A stretch of DNA of 55,200 nt from an uncultured Fidelibacterota bacterium (GTDB taxonomy: Bacteria > Fidelibacterota > Marinisomatia > Marinisomatales > TCS55), in contig CACHMU010000007.1 in assembly GCA_902581045.1 (NCBI GenBank), positions 1-55,200 on the forward strand, in the 5' to 3' direction. Each line of letters opens with the position of its first letter. Positions within the stretch are counted from its first letter, which is position 1. Below, in pieces: positions 1-7,496 of the stretch. Both the position numbers and the translations under genes were made by a program. The notes under the pieces are model-generated. The model was not told the origin of the DNA. It made no database searches and saw nothing but the letters and a program-made list of their open reading frames with translations.

Positions 1-877
1 GGCGAAGTTCTAAAATGCAACCTGTCCCAACAGTACCTGACCCAATATATTCACCTGGAATCAAATTAGTATTCATACTAGCACGTTCAATCATATCACC
101 AAATGAATGATAAAGATCATTTGTATTTCCATCAGAAATCAGCTTTCCATTTACATGACAGGTCATTCTTAAGTGCAACTTTCCATTATCATCCCAAGCA
201 TCTTCTAATTCATCTGGTGTAACCATATATGGGCCAAAGCTTGATGCAAAATCTTTTCCTTTTGCAGGTCCTAGGCTTAATGGCATTTCTTCGCGCTGTA
301 AATTTCGAGCTGACCAATCATTAAGTATTGTATAGCCAGCAATCACTTGATCAGCATCTCCAGATTTAATATTTGAACCGCCATTGCCTATAATAATAGC
401 GAATTCTAGTTCAAAGTCTAATTCAGTTGTTTTATTTGGATAAGGAATCTTTTGACCATGGCCGTAGCAACAGTTTGGATTAGAAAAATAAAAGATAGCT
501 ATTTTAAACCAATCTGGATGCATATCTAATCCCCTTAATTTTCTTGCTGCACGAACGTGTTGTTCAAAAGCATAAAAGTCGCGAAAAGCTGGGGGATTTA
601 TAACGGGAGGCAAAATCTGAATATCTGATTCTGAATCAGATATTTCAGATAAATTACTATTGGAAACAATTTCTTCTAATTCTTGTAAAATAGGAAAAAA
701 ATGGTTCCAATCTTCAAGAGTAGATTTTAGGTCTTTTGGAATTGAAAGGAATTTTTCATTTCCATGATCTTTATTGATCCATTCTGCACTTTTTCTAATA
801 TCTATAATTGAATCATTGAGTTTAAAGCCAAAGGAGGGTTGCTTATTTTGATCTGCTAGGTAAGTTAATAATTTCAT
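1..877 (-). CDS. Fumarylacetoacetase / FAH-family hydrolase, 3' end outside window
   Basis: The minus-strand reading frame opens at ATG 877-875 (MKLLTYLADQNKQPSFGFKL) and stays open to the window edge, so about 292 residues of the N-terminal part are visible and the C-terminus is missing. Internal segments such as FRDFYAFEQHVRAARK, LDFELEFAIIIG, GYTILNDWSARNLQ, LGPAKGKDFASSFGP and the closing GTGCILEL are typical of fumarylacetoacetate hydrolase-fold enzymes, including the acidic metal-binding residues around ELEFA. In tyrosine breakdown this fold cleaves fumarylacetoacetate to fumarate and acetoacetate. It starts 8 bp after the HPPD stop codon and so is probably cotranscribed with HPPD. The family also contains other acylpyruvases, so the exact substrate comes from context. 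Confidence 0.85.
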   Translation of the reverse strand, partial: MKLLTYLADQNKQPSFGFKLNDSIIDIRKSAEWINKDHGNEKFLSIPKDLKSTLEDWNHFFPILQELEEIVSNSNLSEISDSESDIQILPPVINPPAFRDFYAFEQHVRAARKLRGLDMHPDWFKIAIFYFSNPNCCYGHGQKIPYPNKTTELDFELEFAIIIGNGGSNIKSGDADQVIAGYTILNDWSARNLQREEMPLSLGPAKGKDFASSFGPYMVTPDELEDAWDDNGKLHLRMTCHVNGKLISDGNTNDLYHSFGDMIERASMNTNLIPGEYIGSGTVGTGCILELR

Positions 878-885
878 TGTAATCT

Positions 886-1974
886 TTATAAGTTTCCGCG
901 TAGAGCTTGTTCTTTTTCAATTGATTCAAATAGTGCTTTAAAATTTCCTTTTCCAAAACTATTTGATCCTTTTCGTTGAATAATTTCGTAAAAAAGAGTT
1001 GGTCTGTCTTGAAGTGGTTTGGTAAAAATTTGAAGCATATATCCATTTTCATCTGAGTCTAGTAATATACCTAATTCAGATAGGATATCAATATCTTCAT
1101 CAAAATCTCCAACACGCTTTTTCAAATCATCATAATATGTTTTTGGTGTTTCCAACAATTCAACACCATTTAATTTTAATTGTTTTACAGTCTTTATAAT
1201 ATCTTTAGTTGACATAGCAACATGTTGTACTCCAGGGCCATCGTAGAATTCAACAAATTCTTGAATCTGAGATTTCTTTAGTCCTTCAGCTGGTTCATTA
1301 ATCGGCATTTTTATTTTTTCATTTTCATTGGCCATTACAATTGATCGTAATGCAGAAAACTCAGTTGAAACATCTTTATCATCCACGCTCCAAAAACGAT
1401 GCCATCCAAAAACCTTTTCGTAAAATTTACAGGTCGGTTCCATCTCGCCATTTGGTTGATTGCCAACAACATGGTCGATATGAACTAGACCTGTTGGATT
1501 TGCAACAGTTCCGACATCCATAACCTGATACCCAGGCAAAAATACACCATTATACTTTTCCCTCTCAACAAATGTGTGAGTGGTATCGCCATAGGTTTTA
1601 ATTGTGGCAAGGATTGCTTCGCCCTTTTCATCCTCAATCATTTGGGGTTCTGATACACTTTCAGCTCCACGACTTGTAGTCTCTTGCCAGGCATTTTCGG
1701 CATTATCTACTGCAAAGGATATATCTTTAACTCCATCACCATGCTTATCAATATGTTGTCCAATTTCAGTTCCTGGTACAAGTGGAGAGCTTAATACAAA
1801 CCGAATTTGATTTTGCTTCATCACGTAGCTTACTTTATTGCGATTACCAGTTTCGAGTCCTTGATAAGCAATTGGTTGAAATCCCAATGCTGTTTGATAA
1901 TAGTGAGCTGCTTGCTTTGCATTACTCACATATAGTTCGCAGTGATCAAATGAGTTTATTTTAAAAGTGTTCAT
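886..1974 (-). CDS. hpd: 4-hydroxyphenylpyruvate dioxygenase
   Basis: This 362-residue protein is full length for HPPD, the non-haem Fe(II) enzyme that converts 4-hydroxyphenylpyruvate to homogentisate. Two vicinal-oxygen-chelate domains are visible. The iron ligands of the family are present: His168 in VHIDHVVG, His251 in GVQHVAMS and Glu330 in TLFYEIIQR. The substrate-pocket segment GYMLQIFTKPLQDRP and the C-terminal lid helix GKGNFKALFESIEKEQ are also there. It lies between an aminotransferase gene (7 bp upstream) and the FAH gene (8 bp downstream). This gives three of the steps of tyrosine degradation; homogentisate dioxygenase is not seen here and may lie beyond the left edge. The identification is firm. 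Confidence 0.95.
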   Translation of the reverse strand: MNTFKINSFDHCELYVSNAKQAAHYYQTALGFQPIAYQGLETGNRNKVSYVMKQNQIRFVLSSPLVPGTEIGQHIDKHGDGVKDISFAVDNAENAWQETTSRGAESVSEPQMIEDEKGEAILATIKTYGDTTHTFVEREKYNGVFLPGYQVMDVGTVANPTGLVHIDHVVGNQPNGEMEPTCKFYEKVFGWHRFWSVDDKDVSTEFSALRSIVMANENEKIKMPINEPAEGLKKSQIQEFVEFYDGPGVQHVAMSTKDIIKTVKQLKLNGVELLETPKTYYDDLKKRVGDFDEDIDILSELGILLDSDENGYMLQIFTKPLQDRPTLFYEIIQRKGSNSFGKGNFKALFESIEKEQALRGNL

Positions 1975-1981
1975 AATAGGC

Positions 1982-3073
1982 TTATAAATTAACGATAGTT
2001 TTTAATTCAGATATTAATCTATTATTTTGTTTTTTTGTTCCAATAGACATTCGAATACAATTAGGCCAGCCAAACGGCGACAGATTCCTAACAATAACTC
2101 CTTTATGTAAAAGTGCGTCTACAATATCTTTTGCGTTTTCTTTTGAGGGCCAAACTGTTGTAATAAAATTTGTTGCTGAAGGGATAGTTTCGATTTTTAA
2201 TTTTGATAATTCTAACTCTAAAAGCTCATAGCCAATTTTATTTAATATTAATGTTTTATCTAAAAACTCATTATCATCCATTGCGGCAATTCCAGCTTCC
2301 ATTGCAATTGATGATGGTTCAAAAGGCTCTTTGACCTTCATCAAATTATTTATCAGTTTGTCATGAGCAAATCCATACCCAATTCTAAGACCAGCAAGTC
2401 CATAGACTTTTGAAAAAGTCCTAAGAGTAATAACATTGTCATATTTGTAGTGCATGGAATTTGGGTAGTCCTTATTTGATTGTGCATACTCAAAATATGC
2501 TTCATCTAAAATAATCAGAACTCTTTGTGGTATATCAGAGTAAAATGCATCAAACTCTTTTTTTGTAATATATGTTCCCATAGGGTTATCTGGATTAGCT
2601 ATATAAATTATTTTGGTTTGGTCATTTATTTTTTTTACAATTGATTTTAGATTATATCGATAGTTCTTCATCGGTATCCAGTGAACTTTTTTACCTGATG
2701 CATTAGCTAAAACACGAAACCCGATAAATGAATTTTTTGCAGATATCATTTCATCATTGTCCATTAAAAAAGTTCTAATGATGGTAGACATGATTCCTTC
2801 ACTGCCAGCGCCAAGGATAACATTATTCATTTTTATTTTAAATGCTTCTGCAAGCTTATTCCTTAGATTATAGCCAGAAGCATCAGGGTATCTATGAAGT
2901 TTATTTATTGATTTTTTTATTTTTTCAATTGCTTTGGGAGATGGGCCAATTGGATTTTCATTAGAGGCTAGTTTATCAATATTTTTTATCCCAAGTTCAC
3001 GTTGTACTTCTTCAATAGGTTTGCCAGGGACATAATTTTCCAAATTTTCAATATATGATGGCACTAATGGCAT
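1982..3073 (-). CDS. HisC-family PLP aminotransferase, probably acting on tyrosine/aromatic amino acids
   Basis: This is a 363-residue fold-type I aminotransferase. By family it resembles histidinol-phosphate aminotransferase: LASNENPIGPSPKA near residues 35-48, NPDNPMGT (160-167), LDEAYFEY with the PLP-contacting Asp190, the PLP lysine K222 in TFSKVYGLAGLRIGYG, and the C-terminal Arg in CIRMSIGT. HisC-type enzymes commonly accept aromatic amino acids. Its place directly before HPPD and fumarylacetoacetase suggests that here it makes 4-hydroxyphenylpyruvate from tyrosine, although a histidine-biosynthetic role cannot be excluded. The ATG overlaps the TAA of the Lrp gene by one base (TAATG), which indicates translational coupling. 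Confidence 0.82.
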   Translation of the reverse strand: MPLVPSYIENLENYVPGKPIEEVQRELGIKNIDKLASNENPIGPSPKAIEKIKKSINKLHRYPDASGYNLRNKLAEAFKIKMNNVILGAGSEGIMSTIIRTFLMDNDEMISAKNSFIGFRVLANASGKKVHWIPMKNYRYNLKSIVKKINDQTKIIYIANPDNPMGTYITKKEFDAFYSDIPQRVLIILDEAYFEYAQSNKDYPNSMHYKYDNVITLRTFSKVYGLAGLRIGYGFAHDKLINNLMKVKEPFEPSSIAMEAGIAAMDDNEFLDKTLILNKIGYELLELELSKLKIETIPSATNFITTVWPSKENAKDIVDALLHKGVIVRNLSPFGWPNCIRMSIGTKKQNNRLISELKTIVNL

Positions 3074-3531
3074 TATAAGGGTAGCTGTGTTTTATTTTTA
3101 AATGTTGATAGAACTACGGATGTTTTTAAATGTTGAACATTTGCTAGCGCAGAAAGACCATGTAATACTAGTTCATCGTAATGTGGAATGTCACGTGTTG
3201 CAATTTTTAGTAAAAAATCACCTTCACCTGTAATATGATGGCATTCTAAAACTTCTTCCATTCCAGATATTGATTTGAAAAAATCTTCCACAGGCGATTC
3301 GCCATGCCTAGCCAATTTGACTTCAACAAACGTTACGCAAGTATATCCGGCTTTATTGGTATTTAATAATGTTGTGTAGCGATCAATTAATCCACTTGAT
3401 TCAAGTTTTTTTACCCGCTCTAATGTGCTTGAAGGAGACAATTTTACTCTTTTAGAAAGTTCATAATTTGTTATGCGGGCATTTTCTTGAAGTTCGCTTA
3501 ATATCGATTTGTCTGTATGGTCAATTTTCAT
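3073..3531 (-). CDS. Lrp/AsnC-family transcriptional regulator
   Basis: This small regulator has an N-terminal winged helix-turn-helix (MKIDHTDKSILSELQENARI ... LSPSSTLERVKKLESSGLIDRYTTLLN) and a C-terminal RAM/AsnC ligand domain (EVLECHHITGEGDFLLKI). I place the start at ATG 3531 because family members begin with M-x-x-D-x-x-D. An upstream in-frame ATG at 3561 would add ten residues not typical of the family. Lrp/AsnC proteins usually sense amino acids. Being the first gene of the tyrosine-catabolic operon, it probably controls that operon in response to tyrosine or a related aromatic. The 128-bp AT-rich gap to divergent sfsA must hold both promoters, but I could not pick clear boxes. Confidence 0.9.
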   Translation of the reverse strand: MKIDHTDKSILSELQENARITNYELSKRVKLSPSSTLERVKKLESSGLIDRYTTLLNTNKAGYTCVTFVEVKLARHGESPVEDFFKSISGMEEVLECHHITGEGDFLLKIATRDIPHYDELVLHGLSALANVQHLKTSVVLSTFKNKTQLPL

Positions 3532-3659
3532 TACTATATTTGAAATAGTTATAAATAACAAAAGAAAATATGATAAAAATTATAATATACAAAATATTAT
3601 TCTAAATTACACAATTACTAAAATGATTTATTCTACTATATTAATTTCCTATCAATTAA

Positions 3660-4373
3660 ATGATTATTAAAGGTCCATTAATTACAGGTGTCTTTATTGA
3701 ACGTCCTAATCGTTTTATTACTTTAGTTGAAGTTAATGGTAAAATAGTTCGTTCTCATTTACCCGACCCTGGGCGTCTTAAAGAGTTATTAATTCCTGGG
3801 ACAGAAGTTCTCTTAAAACCTGCCACTAATCTAGATAGTAGGAAAACAAAATTTTCAACTGTTATGGTTCGATTTGAAGGAAGGCTTATATCTTTAGTTT
3901 CCGCATTGCCTAATAAATTTGTTAAGGAGTCAATAGAAAAAAATATTTTACCGATGCTAAAAAATTATAAAATAATAAGGCCTGAAGTACCATATGGGAA
4001 CCATCGCTTTGATTTTTTATTAAATAATCATGAAGGTTTTAAATTTTACTTAGAGGTAAAGTCAGTGACCTATGTTAAAAATGGTATAGCACGATTCCCT
4101 GATGCGATAACTGCAAGAGGAACTCGACATGTAGTTACCTTGTCAGAATTAATGCAAAGTGGAATTAATTCTGGTATTCTTTTTGTTTGTCAAAGGGATG
4201 ACCCAGCTAGTTTTGAACCTATGTGGGATAGGGACCCTATTTTTTCTAAAGCATTATTTGAAGCGTCTAAAATGAATGTTAATATTTGGTGCATATCTAC
4301 AACTGTTACAGAAACCGAAATAACATTTAAGCGTCAAATTCCTGTAAATTTAACTCCACCTAAATCAGGATAA
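3660..4373 (+). CDS. sfsA: SfsA family protein (DNA/RNA nuclease SfsA)
   Basis: At 237 residues it has the normal length of SfsA. The N-terminal half is an OB-like domain with the signature RPNRFITLVEVNG and HLPDPGRLKELLIPG. The C-terminal half carries a PD-(D/E)XK nuclease-like core with D118 in HRFDFLL and E132-V-K134 in YLEVKSVTYV. The family was named for sugar fermentation stimulation in E. coli; its in vivo role remains poorly defined and nuclease activity is inferred from the fold. The gene is divergent from the tyrosine operon and six bases before the next gene. The start is ATG with no obvious Shine-Dalgarno. Confidence 0.92.
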   Translation: MIIKGPLITGVFIERPNRFITLVEVNGKIVRSHLPDPGRLKELLIPGTEVLLKPATNLDSRKTKFSTVMVRFEGRLISLVSALPNKFVKESIEKNILPMLKNYKIIRPEVPYGNHRFDFLLNNHEGFKFYLEVKSVTYVKNGIARFPDAITARGTRHVVTLSELMQSGINSGILFVCQRDDPASFEPMWDRDPIFSKALFEASKMNVNIWCISTTVTETEITFKRQIPVNLTPPKSG

Positions 4374-4379
4374 TTTAGT

Positions 4380-6050
4380 TTGAGTCTAGAAAATATTATT
4401 ATCAATCTAAAAAGAACTTTTTGGATAATTTTTATTCCATTTTTTATTTATTCGTGTGCTGCGGTATCTCCGCCAAGAGGGGGGCCTGAAGACACAACTC
4501 CTCCTGAGTTAATTGCGTCTAGCCCAGAAGCAGGTACGTTACAATTCAAAGGCGGTAAAGTAACATTAACGTTTTCAGAGTATATTGATGAAAAGTCAAT
4601 TATTTCTGCTATTCAAATTTCTCCAGTTTTAGATCCACCAATTGAAATTGTTTATGATGATGATCAGATTGTTCTTGAATTCCCAAATGAGTTGTTACCT
4701 AATCAGACATATGTGATTACTATAAATCGCAATTTAAAAGATGAGCGAAAAGTTGCATTGAAGGAATCAATCCAGATTGCGTTTAGCACGGGTAATATTA
4801 TTGATAAGGGTGAAATTAAAGGGCATATTTATGGCGAGGATAATTATGTAGTGCATTTGTGGAAACTACTAGATGGCTTTACTGATTCAATCTTTGTAAA
4901 GGAGCCATTATATATATCTGAAGCTAATGATGACGGTTTTTTTAGTTTTAAATATCTTTCTTCAGGAGATTATTCATTGCTAGGATTAGAACGTGCTGCA
5001 GCAGGAGCAGCCCTGGTCCGGGAAAGAATGTCTTATGGAGTAAGTCCAAAAAAGATATATTCAGTTGGAGTAGATAGTATAATATCTGGTATCCCACTTA
5101 GACCAAATCGTGAGATTCCCAAATTAAAATTGAATTTTGGCGAATGGGTTGGAAAAAAATGGGGGTGGATTAATTTTAATCAAGATTTAGATAGTCCAAT
5201 TTTTGAAGGTATAAGGTTAGTGGATTCACAGCAAAAAAAGATTGTCCCTGAACTAAACCAAGCTCTAGCGGATAAGAAAAATTTTTTAATGATTTCCCCT
5301 GATACTCTGTCAAAAGGTAAGTCAGAATTCACAATTGATAATTTATTTATAAATGGTATTTCTATGCTTGAAAATGCTAAAATAAATTTCAGAACGATAT
5401 CAAAAATCGACACATCCTATTTAAAAATTGTTAAGCCTGAATCAGCAACATCAATACGATTAGATAAGGATGGAGGGCCATTAGTTCCTATTATCTTTTC
5501 TAAGCCTATTTTAGAATTTTCTGATTCTGCCTTTTTTGTTGTTTCTGATTCTGATACAGTAGTTACCAAAGTCAATTGGGCGAACCCTATAGAGATTTCT
5601 TTTAAGCCAAACAATGGTTGGGAGGATAAAAAAGATTATCAACTTATGATTTTCTCAAATCGTCTAACTCCAATTGAAGGGAAATCTTTAAAAGATTCTA
5701 TTGTATATATTAATATTAAATCTGAGAAAGCGCTTGGATATGGCGGATTAAGTGGAGAAATAGAATATGATTCTGAATCAGCTATTATTGAATTAATGCA
5801 TTTGGAAAATAAATCAGAAGTTTTTTATTCTACTGTAAATTCTAATAATCAATTTGAATTTAATAAAATACCAGAAGGGTCGTATAGCATGATGATAATT
5901 GATGATAAAAATAATGATAGTATATATACGAATGGTTCTGTTTTCCCATTTAAAGCTAGCGAATGGTTTTATTCCCATCCTGACACTTTTGATGTTCGCG
6001 CTAATTGGGATGTTGATATAGGAATAATAAAGTTACTAGAGGGTAAATAA
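4380..6050 (+). CDS. Ig-like (Big_5) domain outer-membrane/periplasmic lipoprotein
   Basis: This 556-residue protein starts with TTG, 6 bp after sfsA. It has a lipoprotein signal peptide ending IYSCAA (lipidation at the Cys near residue 26), followed by PPRGGPEDTTPPELIASSP and then a Big_5-type Ig domain (VTLTFSEYIDEKSI ... VLEFPNELLPNQTYVITI). The remainder looks beta-rich, with a second Ig-like segment around residues 350-450 and a carboxypeptidase-regulatory-like tail (YGGLSGEIEYDSES ... FEFNKIPEGSYSMMIIDD). The CAAVSPPRGGPEDTTPP N-terminus is common among FCB-group Ig-like lipoproteins. The function is unknown; anchoring or structural roles at the envelope are likely. It is followed after 4 bp by the mannose-1-P guanylyltransferase gene. 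Confidence 0.8.
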   Translation: MSLENIIINLKRTFWIIFIPFFIYSCAAVSPPRGGPEDTTPPELIASSPEAGTLQFKGGKVTLTFSEYIDEKSIISAIQISPVLDPPIEIVYDDDQIVLEFPNELLPNQTYVITINRNLKDERKVALKESIQIAFSTGNIIDKGEIKGHIYGEDNYVVHLWKLLDGFTDSIFVKEPLYISEANDDGFFSFKYLSSGDYSLLGLERAAAGAALVRERMSYGVSPKKIYSVGVDSIISGIPLRPNREIPKLKLNFGEWVGKKWGWINFNQDLDSPIFEGIRLVDSQQKKIVPELNQALADKKNFLMISPDTLSKGKSEFTIDNLFINGISMLENAKINFRTISKIDTSYLKIVKPESATSIRLDKDGGPLVPIIFSKPILEFSDSAFFVVSDSDTVVTKVNWANPIEISFKPNNGWEDKKDYQLMIFSNRLTPIEGKSLKDSIVYINIKSEKALGYGGLSGEIEYDSESAIIELMHLENKSEVFYSTVNSNNQFEFNKIPEGSYSMMIIDDKNNDSIYTNGSVFPFKASEWFYSHPDTFDVRANWDVDIGIIKLLEGK

Positions 6051-6054
6051 TTTT

Positions 6055-7113
6055 ATGTATGCGGTAATTATGGCTGGAGGGCGTGGTACTCGATTTTGGC
6101 CAGCAAGTAGAAAAGATAATCCAAAGCAACTTTTGAGAATCGTTGGCAAAGAAACGATGTTACAGATAACAGTAGATCGTTTAAAGAAACTTAAATGTGT
6201 AGAAGATGTTTTTATTGTTACTGGTGAAAATTTGAGCTCTAAGATTAAAAAAACTATTAAAGGAGTTCCTGCCAAAAATATCATTGTTGAACCCTTAGGT
6301 AAAAATACGGCACCTGCAATAGGTCTAGCTGCAATTCGAATTAAGTCTATAAGAAAAGATGCTATTATGGGAGTTTTCCCTTCTGATCATTTAGTTATAG
6401 GCGCACAAAAATTTGCAAAAACAGTAAGATCTGCAATTCAATTAGCAAATAAGGAAAAAACTTTAGTTACGATAGGAATTAAGCCATCTTATCCATCTAT
6501 AAATTATGGTTATATCCAATTTGATAAGAAAAATAGTAAAAATCATTTGAATGGCTTTCACGTTAAGACATTTGCAGAAAAACCTCATAGAAAGCTTGCA
6601 CAACGTTTTATCAAAAGTGGGGATTTTTTATGGAATGGGGGTATGTTTGTTTGGAAAGTAGACTCTCTACTCGATCAAATAAATATTCATATGCCAGATT
6701 TATGTAATCAATTAGAAAAAATTGAAAAAAGAATTAAGATAAAAAAAGATTTTATTAATATTTGGAGAAAAATAAAATCTGAGTCAATTGACTATGGTCT
6801 ATTAGAAAAGTCAGATGATATCTTTGTCATTAAGGCTGAATTTGAGTGGAATGATCTTGGCTCTTGGAGTTCTGTTTATAATATTTCACCAAAAACAAAA
6901 AATAATAATGTAATTCGTGGTGAAGGAAAAATTATTGATGGTTCAAATAATCTAATTCAATCGGAAGGCAATTTTACAGCAGTTATCGGTGTGAATGATA
7001 TTGTTGTTGTAAATACCCCGGATGTAACATTAGTTATTCCTAGAGACAAGGTGGAAAACGTAAAAGAATTAGTAGATTTTTTAGAAAAAAATAATAGGGA
7101 TGATCTTCTTTAA
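6055..7113 (+). CDS. manC: Mannose-1-phosphate guanylyltransferase
   Basis: This enzyme makes GDP-mannose from mannose-1-phosphate and GTP for surface glycans. The 352-residue protein has the nucleotidyltransferase signature MAGGRGTRFWPASR (residues 6-19), FPSDH, FAEKPHRKLAQ, GDFLWNGGMFVWK, the substrate motif ESIDYGLLEKSDD and EWNDLGSWSS. It ends with a short left-handed beta-helix-like segment and lacks the C-terminal isomerase domain of bifunctional AlgA/ManC proteins, so it is the monofunctional type. It is tightly spaced with the upstream lipoprotein (4 bp) and the downstream small gene (6 bp), suggesting one transcript. Confidence 0.93.
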   Translation: MYAVIMAGGRGTRFWPASRKDNPKQLLRIVGKETMLQITVDRLKKLKCVEDVFIVTGENLSSKIKKTIKGVPAKNIIVEPLGKNTAPAIGLAAIRIKSIRKDAIMGVFPSDHLVIGAQKFAKTVRSAIQLANKEKTLVTIGIKPSYPSINYGYIQFDKKNSKNHLNGFHVKTFAEKPHRKLAQRFIKSGDFLWNGGMFVWKVDSLLDQINIHMPDLCNQLEKIEKRIKIKKDFINIWRKIKSESIDYGLLEKSDDIFVIKAEFEWNDLGSWSSVYNISPKTKNNNVIRGEGKIIDGSNNLIQSEGNFTAVIGVNDIVVVNTPDVTLVIPRDKVENVKELVDFLEKNNRDDLL

Positions 7114-7119
7114 TTAATA

Positions 7120-7389
7120 ATGGATAAAAAAGAAGCAGAAAAAATATTGAATTTGTTCGATGAATTATCAGAAAAATTCAATATAAATATAGTGCATGGT
7201 AAAGGAGATTTTATAGGAGGTATGTGCTCTATTAATGATGAGAAATTTATTGTATTAAATAAAATCAAACCGTTGAATCAGAGATTAAATGTTCTCGCTA
7301 ATGAATTTTCAAAATTAAATCTTGAAAATATTTTCGTTCAGCCAATCCTTCGTGAATTTATTTCAAAATCACAGCAGGATATTTTTTAG
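7120..7389 (+). CDS. Small conserved-looking hypothetical protein
   Basis: This 89-residue protein is not assigned to a characterised family. It begins with a charged amphipathic helix (MDKKEAEKILNLFDELSEKF) and continues with a glycine-containing turn (GKGDFIGGMCSINDEKFIVLNK). It then has a helix-rich C-terminal half with QRLNVLANEFSKL and IFVQPILREFIS. There is no signal peptide or membrane segment, so it should be cytosolic. The pattern GGxC...IxLNKxxPxxQR...PxxRExI resembles short uncharacterised proteins I associate with Bacteroidetes-like genomes, but I cannot confirm this. It follows manC by 6 bp. Confidence 0.65.
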   Translation: MDKKEAEKILNLFDELSEKFNINIVHGKGDFIGGMCSINDEKFIVLNKIKPLNQRLNVLANEFSKLNLENIFVQPILREFISKSQQDIF

Positions 7390-7408
7390 TTTTCGGCTAT
7401 TTATTTAC

Positions 7409-7438
7409 TTGAAATAAAGCATTTTAAATCATTACAAT
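7409..7438 (+). promoter_or_regulatory. Putative promoter of the EF-G-like/HIT/symporter operon
   Basis: TTGAAA (7409-7414) and TACAAT (7433-7438) are separated by 18 bp, about 58 bp before the EF-G-like start. The -10 context CATTACAATTAG recurs before the DUF885 gene (28999-29010), which supports it as a real promoter element. This is a motif reading by eye; no start site has been mapped. Confidence 0.45.
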
Positions 7439-7496
7439 TAGCCCTACTATTTTTTAACCGAGGTATGAAAAGCGAACCTAATTATAAAGGTATATT

